Assembly: GCA_034401795.1 (NCBI GenBank)
Contig: CM067369.1
Span: 94,432,536 to 94,496,535, forward strand
DNA length: 64,000 nucleotides
Origin: Chaetoderma sp. LZ-2023a
Taxonomy: Eukaryota > Mollusca > Caudofoveata > Chaetodermatida > Chaetodermatidae
Reading direction: 5' to 3'
Shown here: positions 1-12,229 of the stretch, piece after piece
Layout: every line of letters starts with the position of its first letter
How positions within the stretch are numbered: the stretch's first letter is position 1
Program-made: the position numbers and the translations under genes
Notes under the pieces: model-generated
Told to the model about the DNA's origin: nothing
The model's database searches: none
What the model saw: only the letters and a program-made list of their open reading frames with translations

Positions 1-279
1 GATGTAAGAAATATTCTTGAACCTATTGGGCCTGGAGATATGGCAGCGAAATCTTCCATTCCAATTATGTTCAAAGTATTCAACAGTCTGTTTTTATTTT
101 GGTTTGAAAACAATCTAAGTTATTTCTCTGCCGGACGGTAGGTTATCTGTGAGCATGCGATCTATCGTCACTTGTCAGCCGTTAATTTTGGAAGCACATT
201 TGGGACGAGGGGAGTTCAACTTATTATATTACAGGTTTGAATGATTTTTACTTACCTCAAGTAAATGACCTCCTTATCA
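1..279. other. unassigned; hairpin-arm relic
   Basis: No gene is visible. Bases 70-86 (TTCAAAGTATTCAACAG) match one arm of the family A/B hairpin. The following T-rich text resembles the stretch after the hairpin relic near 15128-15195, so this is probably an old, unbounded copy of a family B-like element. Confidence 0.4.
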
Positions 280-664
280 ATGAACCGTTCCAGTTTATTC
301 ACCCATCATACGACGGGATATTCAACTACGTGGCGTGTAGGACGACGTCATACTAACTGACGCCATGAATGACGTAGATAAGTAGATCAAAAGGCATAAT
401 TGATGTACGAATTGTATGTCTTTACTATTTGATAGACAGGTTGTTGTATATTTTGAAACTAATTTGACTGAGCGCTGTTGCTGCCATAGGCAGCAACAGC
501 ACCCAGTCAAATTAGTTTTAAAATACTCAACAACTTACCTGTAGAGTCTTCTAGAAATTGATAGCTTAAGAGTTCAGGGATCGATCGATCCCAGCACGGG
601 CAAAGCGTGGGTGGAGTTTAGCTAGAGATGGGCGGAGTATAGCTAAAAGCGGAAAGGTCCATTA
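280..664 (-). mobile_element. family A hairpin MITE, copy 1
   Basis: This is the first of about 21 copies of a non-coding miniature inverted-repeat element. In the + orientation used here a complete copy begins TAATGGACCTTTCCAGTTT, runs through a GC-box-like part (CCCCGCCCATCTCTAGC), a GATCGATCGAT stretch, a central hairpin, ACATACAATTCGTACAACG and several TGACGTCA sites, and ends with the inverted copy of its start. This copy is reversed. Its central hairpin lies at about 440-534 with CTGCC-ATA-GGCAG at the tip. The element has no coding capacity, so it must rely on a transposase from elsewhere. Confidence 0.85.
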
Positions 665-850
665 CGTCATACATAGGTTAGCTTCACAACATATAGTGAC
701 GTATTTAGCTCTTGTGCTGAATATTGAAAAGTCCGTCAAGGTATAAATTCATGTTTTTGATGAATGTACAATTTGCTAAAGATTCTGTTAAATATTTTAA
801 AATTAATTTGACTGGACGCCTGTTGCAAAAGACAAATTAATATGGATAAG
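665..850. mobile_element. family B-like element, partial
   Basis: This relic abuts family A copy 1. It shares TGAA-ATTGAAAAGTCCGT and the following GTATAAATTCATG-like text with 14441-14775, and a half hairpin (TTTTAAAATTAATTTGACTGG) with the other copies. It is degenerate and its right end is unclear. Confidence 0.5.
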
Positions 851-1039
851 TTTGAATTTATTATTATTTAGCCGCGGAGTTAAACATTTTAACATTTATA
901 AGGCTCACTAAAATCAGGCAATCAGAAATATGTGTAATTTGATATTGTTTAATATATGCGCAAATATAGCCATTGATACTGGTCCTCTGCGCCGTCGCCC
1001 AACAGGGGTGATAATAACAAAGTAAATATTGGTGCCATG
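851..1039. other. unassigned AT-rich DNA
   Basis: I see no feature here; the short open frames look like chance. Confidence 0.5.
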
Positions 1040-1217
1040 CGCCGTTGAACAATCGAGAGTCCATCAGGTTGGACCCAAATTCTAGCCAACTGGTACCAAA
1101 AAAGCTGACCAAGGTTATTTGGTATCATTGGAAAGGTTATCATGCCAGGAGTTCATTTTCGCATGATAACAATCTGGAACTGGTAGCTTAAGTCCTGTCT
1201 ATCAGTTTAATTGCACC
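1040..1217 (+). repeat. left inverted repeat of transposon element 1
   Basis: This stretch reappears inverted at 4397-4562. Shared words include AGTCCATCAGG, GGTACCAAA, GCTGACCAAGGTTATTTGG, TATCATTGGAAAGGT and GGAACTGGTAGCTTAAG. Identity is roughly 80% by eye over the best 130 bp. The two repeats flank the coding relic at 1390-3745 and define a 3.5-kb element. Confidence 0.8.
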
Positions 1218-1389
1218 CCACCTCCATCCCCCCGTCAAAATTGCATAATCTACACGGATCCCTACATACAAATGCATATCAAGAGGGCATATACTATTAA
1301 AGACTGTTTAAATATACATATTTTGCGAGGAAGCATGCAAACACCGCCCCTACATTACGCAGCAGGGTAAAAATATTAATTAAAAGACG

Positions 1390-3745
1390 TCTTTGTTGAG
1401 AACCCTTGTACACTCTCATAGAAGAGAAATCAATGAACCACCATTGTGCACGGCAAAACTGGCAACCGGGGAACGTGATATTGGTGTCTCACATAATATT
1501 CGACCACGTGTGTTGACTACGTTGGCATGGATAATATTGAGAGATTGGAGGAGACTTTAACTGGTTGAGGTACATCCCATAGGGTTAGAGGAATAGCTGT
1601 TCAACCCAGAGTGTTTGGAGCGCTACCTTTCAAACCAGAGTTCCCTAAAATCATGAAATAGACCAAACGTAGTATCGCTAAACTGGAATTTCCGTAACCA
1701 ATCTATGTCTGTGGAACGCAGATTGGCCCCCAAACTTTAGAAACCGTTGACGCAGATGTAACAAGTGCGATTCCAAATGGTCAAAAGAAGAACATGATGT
1801 GGTTTCTTGCTCGAGAACTAGAACTTCCCCTCAACGTGATATTAGTTGGACAGGATTTAATATGTTGCAGTCTCACAGGATATGACTTTAGGCTGGTTGC
1901 TCGAGCAAAGTATGTATTAACTGTTTACGAGATACTCAACTAATCTGTGAAAATATGGAACGTGTACCAATTGCAGATTATTATGCTAATATGCAATCTG
2001 GTCGTCTACGCTAAAATATTGGAGATTATCTGGAAGAATCGAGAAAAATTTGATACCATTATTGTGAAAATGAAGAAATTTCATGCTATGAGTAATGCTT
2101 TGTCATTTATTGGCAAAATACCAGGATGCTGGCCTTAAGAACGTTCTTATAGAAGCTGGTGTCATCTCAGAATGATCGATGTTTGCTGTAATAGAGGTTT
2201 GTTAGAATAACATAGTAGTACTTATGCATAAATGTGTGTATGAAGCGTTTCTCCATTTCGCTTGGAAGACATTTAGCATCCAGAGCATATTAATCAGATA
2301 AACGAAGGCGTCGAAGTGATTAAATGCCTCGATTATGATCTATCAGCAGAAAGCCTTCATGTCACAATACAGAAATAACTGTTGGTTGATCTGTTGCCGT
2401 ATGCTTCACAATATACGACATTTCTGAAAAAGGGCAATGAAGAATTATCTTCATTTGTGGTCAACTACATGGATATGGTAGCAGACATTGTTTTGGGGCT
2501 GATATGTGCATCTTCCATGGTGCTACGCATGTTGCTGCTTGTTGCCTAAGTGTTTATTATGCTGAGATGTCTAGCGCTGCCAACAAAACATTCAGGTATG
2601 TACCAAAACCTTCAACAAGACGCATTTTCTGTTCAGATAGGTCTATTTAACCCCTTTGATAAGAGAAGATACCAGGTCTGTGGAGATACTGTAAATAAAG
2701 ATACTGAAACACCAGATGCTGAGCTAAATAAGGCAAAATTGTGAAAGCTGTTGCATCTACAGTAGATGTTCTAAAAGGGGTTGTTCATCCATTTACTGAT
2801 TCGAGTGATTTACAGATCATCTCGATTGCTGGCCTTGCACAATCTAATGACTTGGTTTAAAGTTTATAGACTGGTGGGTGATCCTCCTGTAAAGTTTAAT
2901 GATTCACTACCCAAAGAAATGCTAAAGACGCTCTCATATACCAAGAAAGTAACACCCAATGGTAAGTTATAAAGCGTAGGACAACCACCGACCTGTTTGG
3001 CACAGCCATGTGATCTCGACAAGAGTTCTACAACACCCGCTTGGAGCAATTCCATGGTCTCTATGCACAGCAGATGGGATATTTGGAAAAACCAGCAAAT
3101 CAGTTCTTAGATCACTAAATTGCTATGGACAGGCATACTGGTGACACAAACTCTTGAGATGAGACCGTTGTATTTAATGTTCCCGACGATGGTCGCACGG
3201 CCCCACTGGAACGATTGAGTTCCACCGGCCTTAGGAGCCGGTTTTTATTACCCGTAGAGCAGTCTCATACAGGATCCGTCACCCCGAGACCGGATGCTAA
3301 CCAGCGTCATCATTCATCGTGCACTTGTGGTACGGCGAGTCGACATCACACACAAGAATGGCCCGACACTACCCCGTGAGCTACAGCACCAAAATCCACA
3401 ACTACATCAGTAAATGAGCTCCACTACCGGTTATTCTCAGCAAAAATTGACATATCTACTCTCATCAACTTCTGCCATGTGCCAATGCACTTAGGAAGCA
3501 CACAATGTGAGCCAACTACTAAGCAGCCATACGGAGAAGTCTTCAAGGTAATTACGATGTACCAATTTCATGTGGTAATGGATGGAAGGTAGAGGTGATT
3601 GGATCCACAGTGGAGCTAATCATTGATTGGATGGATGGTGGGCTTGCTCCAAACTCAGTCATAGCCATGGTAGCATGCAAATGTTCTCGTTCGTTTACTC
3701 TCTTATCGATGATGCAAGATAGTAATGACGGTGATTTAGTTTATG
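1390..3745 (+). pseudogene. XPG/CXC-type transposon protein, degraded (element 1)
   Basis: This is a plus-strand relic of a large multicopy protein that I know from memory as recurrent predicted proteins in corals, molluscs and lancelets. Recognisable blocks in order are NIERLEETL (about 1528), VYAKILEIIWKNREKFD (about 2004), SFVVNYMDMV (about 2453), NPFDKRR with VNKDTETPD (2648-2718), LVGDPPVKF (about 2871) and DLFGTAM (about 2992). After a non-matching GC-rich stretch (about 3110-3430) come GWKVEV, DWMDGGLAPNS (about 3627) and ACKCSRS (about 3673), the start of a decayed cysteine-rich tail. The blocks lie in several frames with many stops, so the gene is dead. The middle, where the nuclease motifs should be, is missing or replaced. 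The flanking inverted repeats argue that this was the element's own protein. Academ-like is the closest class I can name. Confidence 0.72.
3110..3430. other. GC-richer stretch replacing the nuclease region of element 1
   Basis: The text between the DLFGTAM block and the C-terminal block does not match the family and is more GC-rich than its surroundings (for example 3190-3310). It could be a secondary insertion or a highly diverged part. I cannot name it. Confidence 0.4.
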
Positions 3746-4396
3746 ATCTCAATGAATGAATACATTTTGATATTCAGTGTCCCATTTTAGTAATTGAAAA
3801 TACATCGACTATGAGAACTCTAGTTTATTTTTAAAAGGCTTTCAAGCTTAGACGGCTGTCCGCATCGGTGTTATCCGAAATCCACACCAGCCTTTCGTCT
3901 ATTGACTTTATAATGATTACCCGTTTGACATAAGTTGCATACAAGGTTGTTCCGCAATATTCGTGGACAGTGGTGTTGATCCCTTGTCACAAATTTGCAT
4001 AAGATGTTTCTTATTAATAAATAGTAATTTGAGGTTTAGCATCGGGTTTAGACATTGCATGTTGTCAAATATGTACAGTTGATGAGTTATATATACATGC
4101 TGTGCTCTATGTATGATCATAATAATCATCGTAATACAGCATTGCCAACGATTTTCCAGAATGTCATACACATTTGCAATAGTTCATGGTGTGGTTATTG
4201 TTGTGATAGTAATGAGGAGGCAATTCATGCATACATGTACAAGAAAATAGCAGCACCTGTATCTATTGTAGTTAAATGCCAAGACCCAGGGGAATTACAT
4301 GGAATGATTGCACACAATTGCATGTAGAATATAGTTATATTCCCTTAACGTGCGTCGAATCTGAGATCTGTAGTAGCTTTTATTGATACTGATAGG
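3746..4396. other. interior of element 1, non-coding
   Basis: This lies between the coding relic and the right inverted repeat. The short open frames here have no recognisable motifs. Confidence 0.5.
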
Positions 4397-4562
4397 GTGT
4401 GCACTTAAGTGAGGTACAAAGCTTAAGCTACCAGTTCCAGTTTGTTATCAGGCGGAAATGAACACCTTAAATGTTCACCTTTCCAATGATACCAAATAAC
4501 CTTGGTCAGCAATTTGGTACCGGTTGACCCCTGTACCTGATGGACTATTGATCCCTCGCCTT
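4397..4562 (-). repeat. right inverted repeat of transposon element 1
   Basis: This is the inverted partner of 1040-1217. CTTAAGCTACCAGTTCCAG begins near 4422 and CCTGATGGACTATTG ends near 4551. Outside this point the two flanks no longer match, which sets the element's outer ends to within about 20 bp. Confidence 0.8.
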
Positions 4563-5395
4563 ATTAATTGGTCAATGCCACTAATTCGATATTGCTGCAT
4601 TACATCTGCATCAACACTCACATATGCACACGAGGTTCAGTCAGTATGATGAACAAATTTAAATACAGCTCAAGACTTCTCCGGTACTTTGATTACTAGA
4701 AATTCAAAAAGGATACAATTGGGTATTTCACAATCTGAACTAAACCGACTTAGCATAGTTTCCTTACATCCAAAAAGGATATTCGTGCTTTATACTCATC
4801 AAAATCTTTCATTTAAAATAATTACTTTGCCGCTACTTATCAGTGGTCAGTTCCCGCATTTGCCTGTTTAAAATTCCTTGCAAAGTTAGTGACGATTTCA
4901 CAATTCAAATTGACTGTCAGACGTGGATGGTAATCTTTGATCAGCGGGAACACGTTTTAGGCATTACCAACAAATTAATTAACAAGAAAACGCACTAGTC
5001 ATTATTTATTTAAGTCTACTGGTGATGGGATATCACAGTTAAAGGACAACTCATCTCGTCTATTCACGCCCGTGATGCAATCCGTATAAACTATGCATGC
5101 CATTTCAATATGCATCACTAGACACAAGGGTTAATGCAAGCATGGAGTGATCCTTCTTCTTCTTGTTCTTGATGCATTTTTCAATTACTCTGGCTCTACT
5201 GGAGGGATCTTCTCAAAACTTGGTTGGAAGCTTACCCAGTGAGTTCCCAAAAACCCATTCTCCCCAGGCCAAAGAACGTTAATCATGCTTTAATAGCTAA
5301 ATGTTGAAACATTTCTCTATTCATCATTTGCTTTTCAACCAAATAGAACAAGCATATATTGACAGAGAGATTTAAAAGCAAGCAATCAGGTAACT
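4563..5395. other. unassigned AT-rich DNA
   Basis: No gene, RNA gene or repeat is recognised. The only frame of note (4689-4871) has no motif. Confidence 0.5.
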
Positions 5396-5500
5396 TGGGG
5401 ACTTATTTGAAACAAATTCATCTGGAAGCTCAGTATCACAACAGCTTCCAGTCAAGTTAATTTCAAAATATTCAACAAGGCAGTTATTACATATGTAAAT
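5396..5500. repeat. degenerate family A/B hairpin
   Basis: ACAGCTTCCAGTCAAGTTAATTTCAAAATATTCAACA-like text pairs imperfectly with the preceding GAAACAAATTCATCTGGAAGCT. It looks like an old copy of the central hairpin without recognisable ends. Confidence 0.5.
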
Positions 5501-6096
5501 TCGTTTATTTGCACCTACATGACGTCATCGATAGAATATCGTTTAAGGAGACAAAATGGAGGCGCCAACGAGCCCAAATTAATGCGACATTAAAACAGCA
5601 CATTATTATGACATAAACATAGAACTGCAGTTGACCACGATTAATATGGAGTAGTATGGAATCTCTCTGCGAAAATCCATCAATAAAACACGACATTTGA
5701 GATGGGGTTAGTATTTTATGAGCTTTTCATCTTACGCTCTGGGAGAAATCAATGGCTATTTAATAACTATAACAATAAATGGAGCGTAATGAGATTGGAG
5801 ACGGCCAATGCAATTGCAAAAAGATAGAAGAGACATTTACTAATACGGCAAGGAGCATTACTGGAGTCACTTAAAAGCACATTTATTTAACAAACTAGAC
5901 ACAGATCTGTAGAGGGATTGCGCATATATCCTTCACTTGTTCTGTTAGCGTTTTATTTAAATATATATCGTATTAAACGGCTTTGACAAATCTTGTGTTT
6001 GAAATATCCATTTATGTCATTCTGTTTCTTTTGTAAACCTGTGTGAAAATGATTTGTTAACCTTTCAAAGACGTATGTATCAGAATCTTGAAATAT

Positions 6097-6128
<32 letters not shown>

Positions 6129-6313
6129 AAACGCAAGAGATGCTAAGAGCACCAGATTGTGTGCTCTTGATTACCTCGGATTCTTGGAAGTATATTAGCA
6201 TTTTTGAAATAGTTCTTATGGATCTTAAAGTCCTTAAATCTTGGACCCGTGAATTCCCAGAATTTAAATTTCAACCGTAATGTGTAAGCTTTTGACTATG
6301 TTGATGAATTTGA
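5501..6313. other. unassigned DNA with a (GTC)n run
   Basis: A pure GTC triplet run spans about 6096-6128. Nothing else is recognised. Confidence 0.5.
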
Positions 6314-6315
6314 CA

Positions 6316-6375
6316 GGAAACCTTAGGCAGCAACAGCTCCCAGTCTAATTACGTTAAAAATATTCTACAGAATTT
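6316..6375 (-). repeat. half hairpin of family A
   Basis: CTTAGGCAGCAACAGCTCCCAGTC followed by AAAAATATTCTACAG matches only the right half of the hairpin. It is a solitary arm just outside copy 2. Confidence 0.55.
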
Positions 6376-6413
6376 TGAAGAAGTTGTCAATGAGGTTTCG
6401 GCCTAGCATAATC

Positions 6414-6814
6414 AATGGACCTTTCCAGTTTATCAATCAATCATATGACGTCATAATGAACTACGTGACGTGTAGGATGCCGCCCTAATCAATGATGGCG
6501 TGAAGGACGTTGATGAGTTCGTGACTAACACTTAATGACGGACTACGCGTTGTTGTGCGAATTGAATCTCTTTACTATTTAATAAACATGCTATTGAACA
6601 TTTTGAAACTAATTTGACTGGACACTGTTCATGCCATAGGTAGCAACAGCACCCAGTCAAATTAGATTCAAAATATTCATCAGCTTACCTGGATATTTTT
6701 CTGGAAATTGATAGTCGAGGAGTTCAGGGATCGATCGATTCCAACACGAGCCAAGTGTGGGTGGAGCTTAGCTAAAGATGGGCGGGGCATAACTAAAACT
6801 GGATTCCTCCATTT
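6414..6814 (-). mobile_element. family A hairpin MITE, copy 2
   Basis: A nearly full reversed copy from AATGGACCTTTCCAGTTTA to a mutated end, GGATTCCTCCATT. The hairpin loop region is altered (GTTCATGCCATAGGTAGC). It is followed at once by a family B copy. Confidence 0.85.
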
Positions 6815-7190
6815 AACTATCAAATGAGTAGAGTGATCCGAGCTGTCACTCAAGTATCTGATGCCATAATCTAATAATCACTTGTTGACTGACGCTACAA
6901 TAAAAGAAATCCATCACAGTCTGTCACGAATGTGTCTGAATTGTATGGTTTTTTGTTTAAAAAAAAAATTTATTTGCTATTTAAATTAACATAAACAGCA
7001 TCTCCCCCCCCCTCACCCCCAGTCAAATTAGTTTCAAATTATTCCAAATCATCCTTGTATGGTTAGCTTGAAATTGAGATTCCGGGAATTCAGAGTTCCG
7101 AGTGCCAAAATCTATTCCAACACTGGAACAAAGTTGGCAGAGCTTGGATTGAAATGGACGGGACATGAGTAGTCGTAGATCCATCTATTT
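6815..7190. mobile_element. family B element
   Basis: This copy shares GATCCGA-CTGTCACTCAAGTATCTGA and the later TTCCAACAC---GGCAGAGCTT pattern with 46125-46500 and 28325-28670. The hairpin is interrupted by C-rich and A-rich runs near 6960-7020. It lies between reversed copy A2 and forward copy A3. Confidence 0.6.
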
Positions 7191-7290
7191 TATTAGTTGG
7201 CCCGTGTCTTTTGTGATCATTTTTGATGGTAGATAGGTTATTCGTGTTGTGTATCGACGGATTTGAACGTATTTGGCTATTATGAGCAGT

Positions 7291-7662
7291 AGATGAATCT
7301 AGTTTTAGTTATGCCCCGACCATCTCTAGCTAAGCCCTAGCTAAGATCAATCGATCCCTGCACTCTCCGAATCTCAATTTCCATAGAACTATACAGGTAA
7401 GGTGTTGAATATTTTGAAAGTCATTTGTCTGGATGCTGTTGCTGCCTATGGCAGCAAGAGCGCCCAGTCAAATTACTTTCAAACTATTCAGCAGACTGTT
7501 GATTAAATAGTAAAGACACAATTCGTACAACTTGGTGGACTATTAAGCATTTATGACAGAGTAAGTCGCGGCATTCATGACGTAATTGATTAGGACCTCC
7601 GCCTACACGTGACGTAGTTGATAATGCCGTCATATGAATGATCGATAAACGGGATTCTTTCA
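7291..7662 (+). mobile_element. family A hairpin MITE, copy 3
   Basis: A forward copy with both ends decayed (AATCTAGTTTTAG; GATAAACGGGATTCTTTCAT). The central hairpin is well kept around TTGCTGCCTATGGCAGCAA (about 7438-7456). Confidence 0.8.
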
Positions 7663-7696
7663 TGGGCTCTATGATATGGTACGGTAAGCATCATGA

Positions 7697-7782
7697 TAAT
7701 GCTGGTTACTAGGCCTGTCCTGGGACAATGTCGCGTCATAATAGCACGGTATTAGTCCAGTACCGCCCAGTGGCCTGTGTTA
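7697..7782. mobile_element. family C palindromic mini-element, degraded
   Basis: This is about 86 bp. The ends ATAATGCTGGTTACTAGG and CCCAGTGGCCTGTGTTAT are inverted relatives of the better copies at 14812-14897 and 49677-49750. Confidence 0.5.
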
Positions 7783-8568
7783 TCAGTTATCAGGGTGCTA
7801 TGTCTGTATTTTATAATCAAGTAGACAGCTAAATAAAAACGAGTGTGAAGCAACCGATTTCCATGAATATGTTTCATGTATGACGACGATTGGAAGAGTG
7901 GAGATATCCCATAATCCATCAGTGCAATGCTACATTTGAGATGCGCAAGCCTACAACTTTAAATATCCCTTTACGATTTGCATTCACCGTTTGACTAGCA
8001 GATGGAAGATTCTTCTTTGAGAATGTTGCCCGTGCAAGTCATTTCCCTTCACAAACAGGACTGACTGACCCTATAACTTTGTAAAAATATAAAGTGATTG
8101 TGCTTGGTAAATACGTCAACCACCAGGTCGGCATTAAGCCCGCTTTGTTAGCAACAAAAGCACCGCAGATAGGATTTCCAATAATAACAACAACAAAAGA
8201 TCTGGCTTTAATGGGCAAAATGCAATCTCTGGATTCAATCCTCTCCTAATTCTCGCCACTCTCATTTGCTAACAAATTCAATTCTGACACATTTCTACAT
8301 TTGTTGCTCTCATTCATTGCCAATTCAGAATTTCCAAATTCAATCAGTTGCTTTATTACGCACAAGCGGTAGGAAGCGTTTGCAATTGAAGTGCACTTTG
8401 AAAATGCAATATTCACTTTACTGCGTGACTTTAATTTCTACCCGCCCATTCATCTCACACACACACAATGTCGAAATCTTGTGGAGAAATATATCTCTGT
8501 AGTGAGAAGTAATACAAAGATGTGACCTTTTGAAAATTTGTTTCGAAGATGGAAGTGGATTAGTACGC
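7783..8568. other. unassigned DNA
   Basis: I see no gene. The frame at 8266-8502 lacks motifs or supporting context. Confidence 0.5.
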
Positions 8569-8952
8569 AATGGAGGAATCCATTTTAGCTATGGCTCGCC
8601 AATCTTTATCTAAGCTCCACCCACGCTTCGCCCGTATTGTGAACACGGACTATCAATTTTCAGAAACTATACAGAGAAGCTGTTGAATATTTTGAAACTA
8701 ATTTGACTGGGTGCTGTTGCTGCGTATGGAAGCAGTCAAATTACTTTCAAACTATTCAACAACATGTTTACTAAATAGTAAAGACATACAATTCGTACAA
8801 CATCGCTTTACTCCCTCATCAATTATGCGTTCGTGACGAACTTAATTACGCCATTCAAGACGTCATTTATTATGACGTCATTATACAAGGTACGGAGTTG
8901 ATTATGACATCATATGCGATGATTGATGGATAAACTGGAAACGGGCGTCCAA
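8569..8952 (+). mobile_element. family A hairpin MITE, copy 4
   Basis: A forward copy. A short deletion removes the tip-proximal part of one hairpin arm (GCTGCGTATGGAAGCAGTCAAATTA). The right end GGATAAACTGGAAACGG is recognisable. Confidence 0.85.
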
Positions 8953-9245
8953 TGGGCAAAGTCGCAATTCAAGGGACTTAGCAATCTCACATTTGTGCTG
9001 TTAGTGTTACAACGTAGATTTTACTTTTTTTAAATCAAACATACGTCATGTTGCAACACCGATTGTGAGTGTATGGCAAACCTAATCGCCCTGAACGTCA
9101 CTAGTTTCAGGTTCATTTTCTATTTCAATTTCATATTTATTTTCACGTTTATTACACGCAGGACACTGAGCTAGCATATGATGACAAATATTTTGAACTA
9201 GGGTGAGAGTGAGATTCTATTGTGTTGTCTGCAAATCAGTAGAGT
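8953..9245. other. unassigned DNA
   Basis: Nothing is recognised in this AT-rich spacer. Confidence 0.4.
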
Positions 9246-9472
9246 AATGGACCGTTCGAGTTTTAGCCAATATCTATCTAAGCTCCACCCACATCACGCT
9301 CGTGTTGGGATCGGTCGATCTCTGAACTCCCTGACTAACAATTTCCAGAAAGCTATGCGTGTAAGATGTTGGCAGAAACAGCGCCCAGTAAAATTAGTTT
9401 CAAAATATTCAACAGCATGTTTATTAAATAGCAAGACATACAATTCGTACAACGTGTCGGACTATTAAGCCA
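9246..9472 (+). mobile_element. family A hairpin MITE, copy 5, truncated
   Basis: A forward copy kept up to GTGTCGGACTATTAAG. The left hairpin arm is largely deleted and the right half of the element is absent. It stops almost exactly where the left inverted repeat of element 2 begins. Confidence 0.75.
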
Positions 9473-9485
9473 GTTTTGGTCGATC

Positions 9486-9612
9486 AACCTAGCCAAAATT
9501 CCAACATAAGAATTTTTGTTGTCATCCGACGAGTAACGTTACCCAGAATGACGTACTAAAATCCCCATCGATCCCTTTTAGGCGAAAATTTTATACGGGT
9601 TTAAATTTGAGA
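9486..9612 (+). repeat. left inverted repeat of transposon element 2
   Basis: CAAAATTCCAACATAAGA, CCAGAATGACGTACTAAAAT and CATCGATCCCTTTTAGGCG recur inverted at 12230-12356 with roughly 75-80% identity by eye. Together they enclose the minus-strand coding relic. Confidence 0.75.
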
Positions 9613-9989
9613 ACCATTCTTTTTACATATTGGGCGAAATATCATAAGGTGGTGGGGTAGCAGAAAACGGTATCGTCTGCTATTTTCCAACCAAATACAA
9701 TGTTCAACAATTGGAAATATGGACTCATACCAGGTAGGTGTGTCGTGAGCTGTACACGACCTATTTACCGGCATCACCAATAGCAAAAGGGAAAGAGGGC
9801 TATTCTACATATCGTATAATTGCTAACGAGAGTGAGAAAATGAACAATCAATTGTCATTATTTAAAAGTCTAATCATTGTCACTCAGCAGCTGAGATGCA
9901 TAGATGCTAAGGAAAATACAAACAAGTTCATCACCGAGGATAGCATAGAGATGCTCATCAGCACATGGTATACTTTGAGGTCGAAACCT
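9613..9989. other. 3' interior of element 2
   Basis: Between the left inverted repeat and the C-terminal end of the minus-strand gene. The overlapping plus-strand frame 9738-10196 is a shadow of that gene, not a gene of its own. Confidence 0.5.
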
Positions 9990-11640
9990 TTAGTTTCTTC
10001 ATCAAATATTTACCATATGGTCGATGTTGCTGCAATTCTGACCTCGGCACCGTGCCGTCACATATTTCAATACATTTTGTTGCATAAAGCATTGCTTGGT
10101 GCTACACAGATTCTTTGTTGCTGCTTTACATTTGCAACGAATGAAGTTGAGCACCTTCGATGGTTCACCATAAAAATCCGTCATTATTGGACATAAAGAG
10201 ACATTTTTCTCTTTCCATCCTCGTTCATTGTGGTTGAGTTCATCAGTGCTAAGAGTTAGCTATCTGAGAACGTGAAGGTGAACACACAGGCTGTGGAAAT
10301 AAACTGCGCGCACAGTTGTTGCGTGCCTATCTTAGTCCCTTTCGCAATCATATGCATGTATTCGGGCGTATGTCAAATAAGTAAGCGCGTCCTTCTCAGT
10401 GACATTATGCAGGCAACAGAATAGGCTAAGTCCTACACACCCAAACTCTTCCTCTTATTTGTCAAAATTCCCGATTATGTCAGACAGGACCTGCACCTCT
10501 TTGGACTTAGCCATGGCCTTCAGAAGATTTGTTTTGTCATGGCAGAACGTGGAGCACTCACTCATTCCAAACATGAATTATCAGAATACTCTGCCGGTAC
10601 CACATCAACAGCTTCTTTAAGACCCTCGCTTCGATCATTTTGCTTCCTTCTTCAGGAAAATGACAATCTGTCGTCCCAGTGATCCAGCAACAACATCAAG
10701 ACGTAAGCGTACTCAGCAAGAAATATTTAATGGCTGACAATCACTAGCATTGTCCATTGCAATCGATACTATCAGTGTATCTGCGGCTCCCATACTTATC
10801 TTCGTGACATGGCCCCATGATTGAAGATGACCTGATAGAAGGCAATTAGTTTAGTCTCGCTACCTTTTGAGAGGAATGTCTCCTGGTCACCATAAGCCTT
10901 GGCTCTATCTACAACACTACACCAGGAGAGATCTTGCCTATTTGCTATCGACCGCGCTTATCGTACATCCTAGAACTGTACTGTTCAAGCACCTGAGCAT
11001 GTGTTGCTTTTTGCCATCTTATATAGTGTAGCAGCCAGCCACCATCTATCACAGGCATGTTATGCATTGGTAACTGGGACTTAGCGTTGTCGTGGTTTGT
11101 CAGACCGTCCTGCATTGTTCTGGCCAATTCCGGTTTATCCACCTTCCTCGTGAAGAAATCTTGGAAAAAGGATGCAGAGACTGCGGCCATTTCGCATCCA
11201 AAGTCAGGAAGAATATCCTCGTCCTTTCTTTGCGTTAATGCGGTACATCGCATGAACAAAACCGATGGATCAATTCGCGCAGTTTGCTTATCGATCTTGA
11301 TTCCAGTACCATCTGAGACCTCTTCATGATTGTGCCATTTACAGATTTACCATCCATGCTCTGTTGTAACTCTTCACTGACTTTCTCGGCTCGTCCTAGC
11401 TGATGTCATCCTCTTTGCATGCAGGTCGATCACTGGCAAGAGGTCGCACTTGCAGAACATTGGGATCTAAGTATCTATGCACTTGAAACCAGCTCGTTTT
11501 CTTTCTCTTCAATCATGTTCACATCTAACTCTCCCCGTGTCCACGTGCTGATCGCTTTTAAGGTGTCGCTTCCCACCGGACAGAGTTTGAAAGAGTTGTT
11601 GCTGCCTTAGTCATCAATGGCTTTCATTCACATACCTTCT
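9990..11640 (-). pseudogene. XPG/CXC-type transposon protein, degraded (element 2)
   Basis: A minus-strand member of the same protein superfamily as elements 1 and 3. The longest piece (11259-10945) holds the block FTRKVDKPELA and then VIDGGWLLHYIRW near 11052-11014, which corresponds to the first acidic motif of the nuclease. Downstream in other frames are AYGDQETFLSKG, then GAADTLIVSIAMDNAS (10794-10747), the acidic XPG-I-like block, then CHDKTNLLKAMAKS, a worn form of the family's GCDTTSA block. The C-terminus (10184-10002) reads VLNFIRCKCKAATKNLC and continues with further cysteines, matching the family's CXC tail. There are several frame changes and stops and the DTD block is not recognisable, so the gene is not functional. 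The inverted repeats at both flanks support a transposon origin. Confidence 0.75.
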
Positions 11641-12229
11641 GAAAGTAATATTACATTGAATGCAATGCTGATTATTTTGAGAACAGTTCGATTGAAAGTT
11701 GTTGCAACAGCAATTTTCAGTAAACTCGTTTTCAAAACGTTAGTCAGTTACACTTGTATATTCTGCTGATTTTTTTGCGAATAATTTGAAGGAAAGTTGT
11801 TGCTGTTAAGAAAATATCAAGCCTAACGTGTTTCAACTCTATGCTAGAAAATACACAATTAGAATGGACCTGCTTTATACTTGCTACGCACTGTCGAGGT
11901 AGCGTTCCTCACCGTGGAGGCTACTAAGCACTGCCCTAGAGCGAGAACAATAGAATCCCAAATAATGGCAGTTACAAATATCAAAACTAAAATTGTGGTT
12001 CCAAAGAGGATGATTGTCACCAAATTTTCACAAATCTTTCCTAATGTTATTACTTCAGAATAACTTTAAAACCCGATTAACCAACGAAAAAACACATTTT
12101 CTGTCAAATGGGGAAAGATTCTGGGCGTTGAACGGTCGAATTGCCAAGAAAATAACTAAAGCCTCCCATCTTATACCACCCATATCCCATTAATTTGAAT
12201 AGTAAAACAGCCAAAAATAGTCCTTGACT
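11641..12229. other. 5' interior of element 2
   Basis: No family block is recognisable upstream of the coding relic. The text around 11660-11790 (repeated GAAAGTTGTTGC) is weakly repetitive. Confidence 0.45.

Noticed and set aside
3180-3310. A structured RNA gene (GGCC-rich stems)
   Set aside because: Short GC stems are visible, but no tRNA, snRNA or rRNA signature fits.
9738-10196. Plus-strand frame of 152 codons
   Set aside because: Antisense shadow of the C-terminal part of the element 2 gene, whose minus strand has a conserved cysteine-rich tail.
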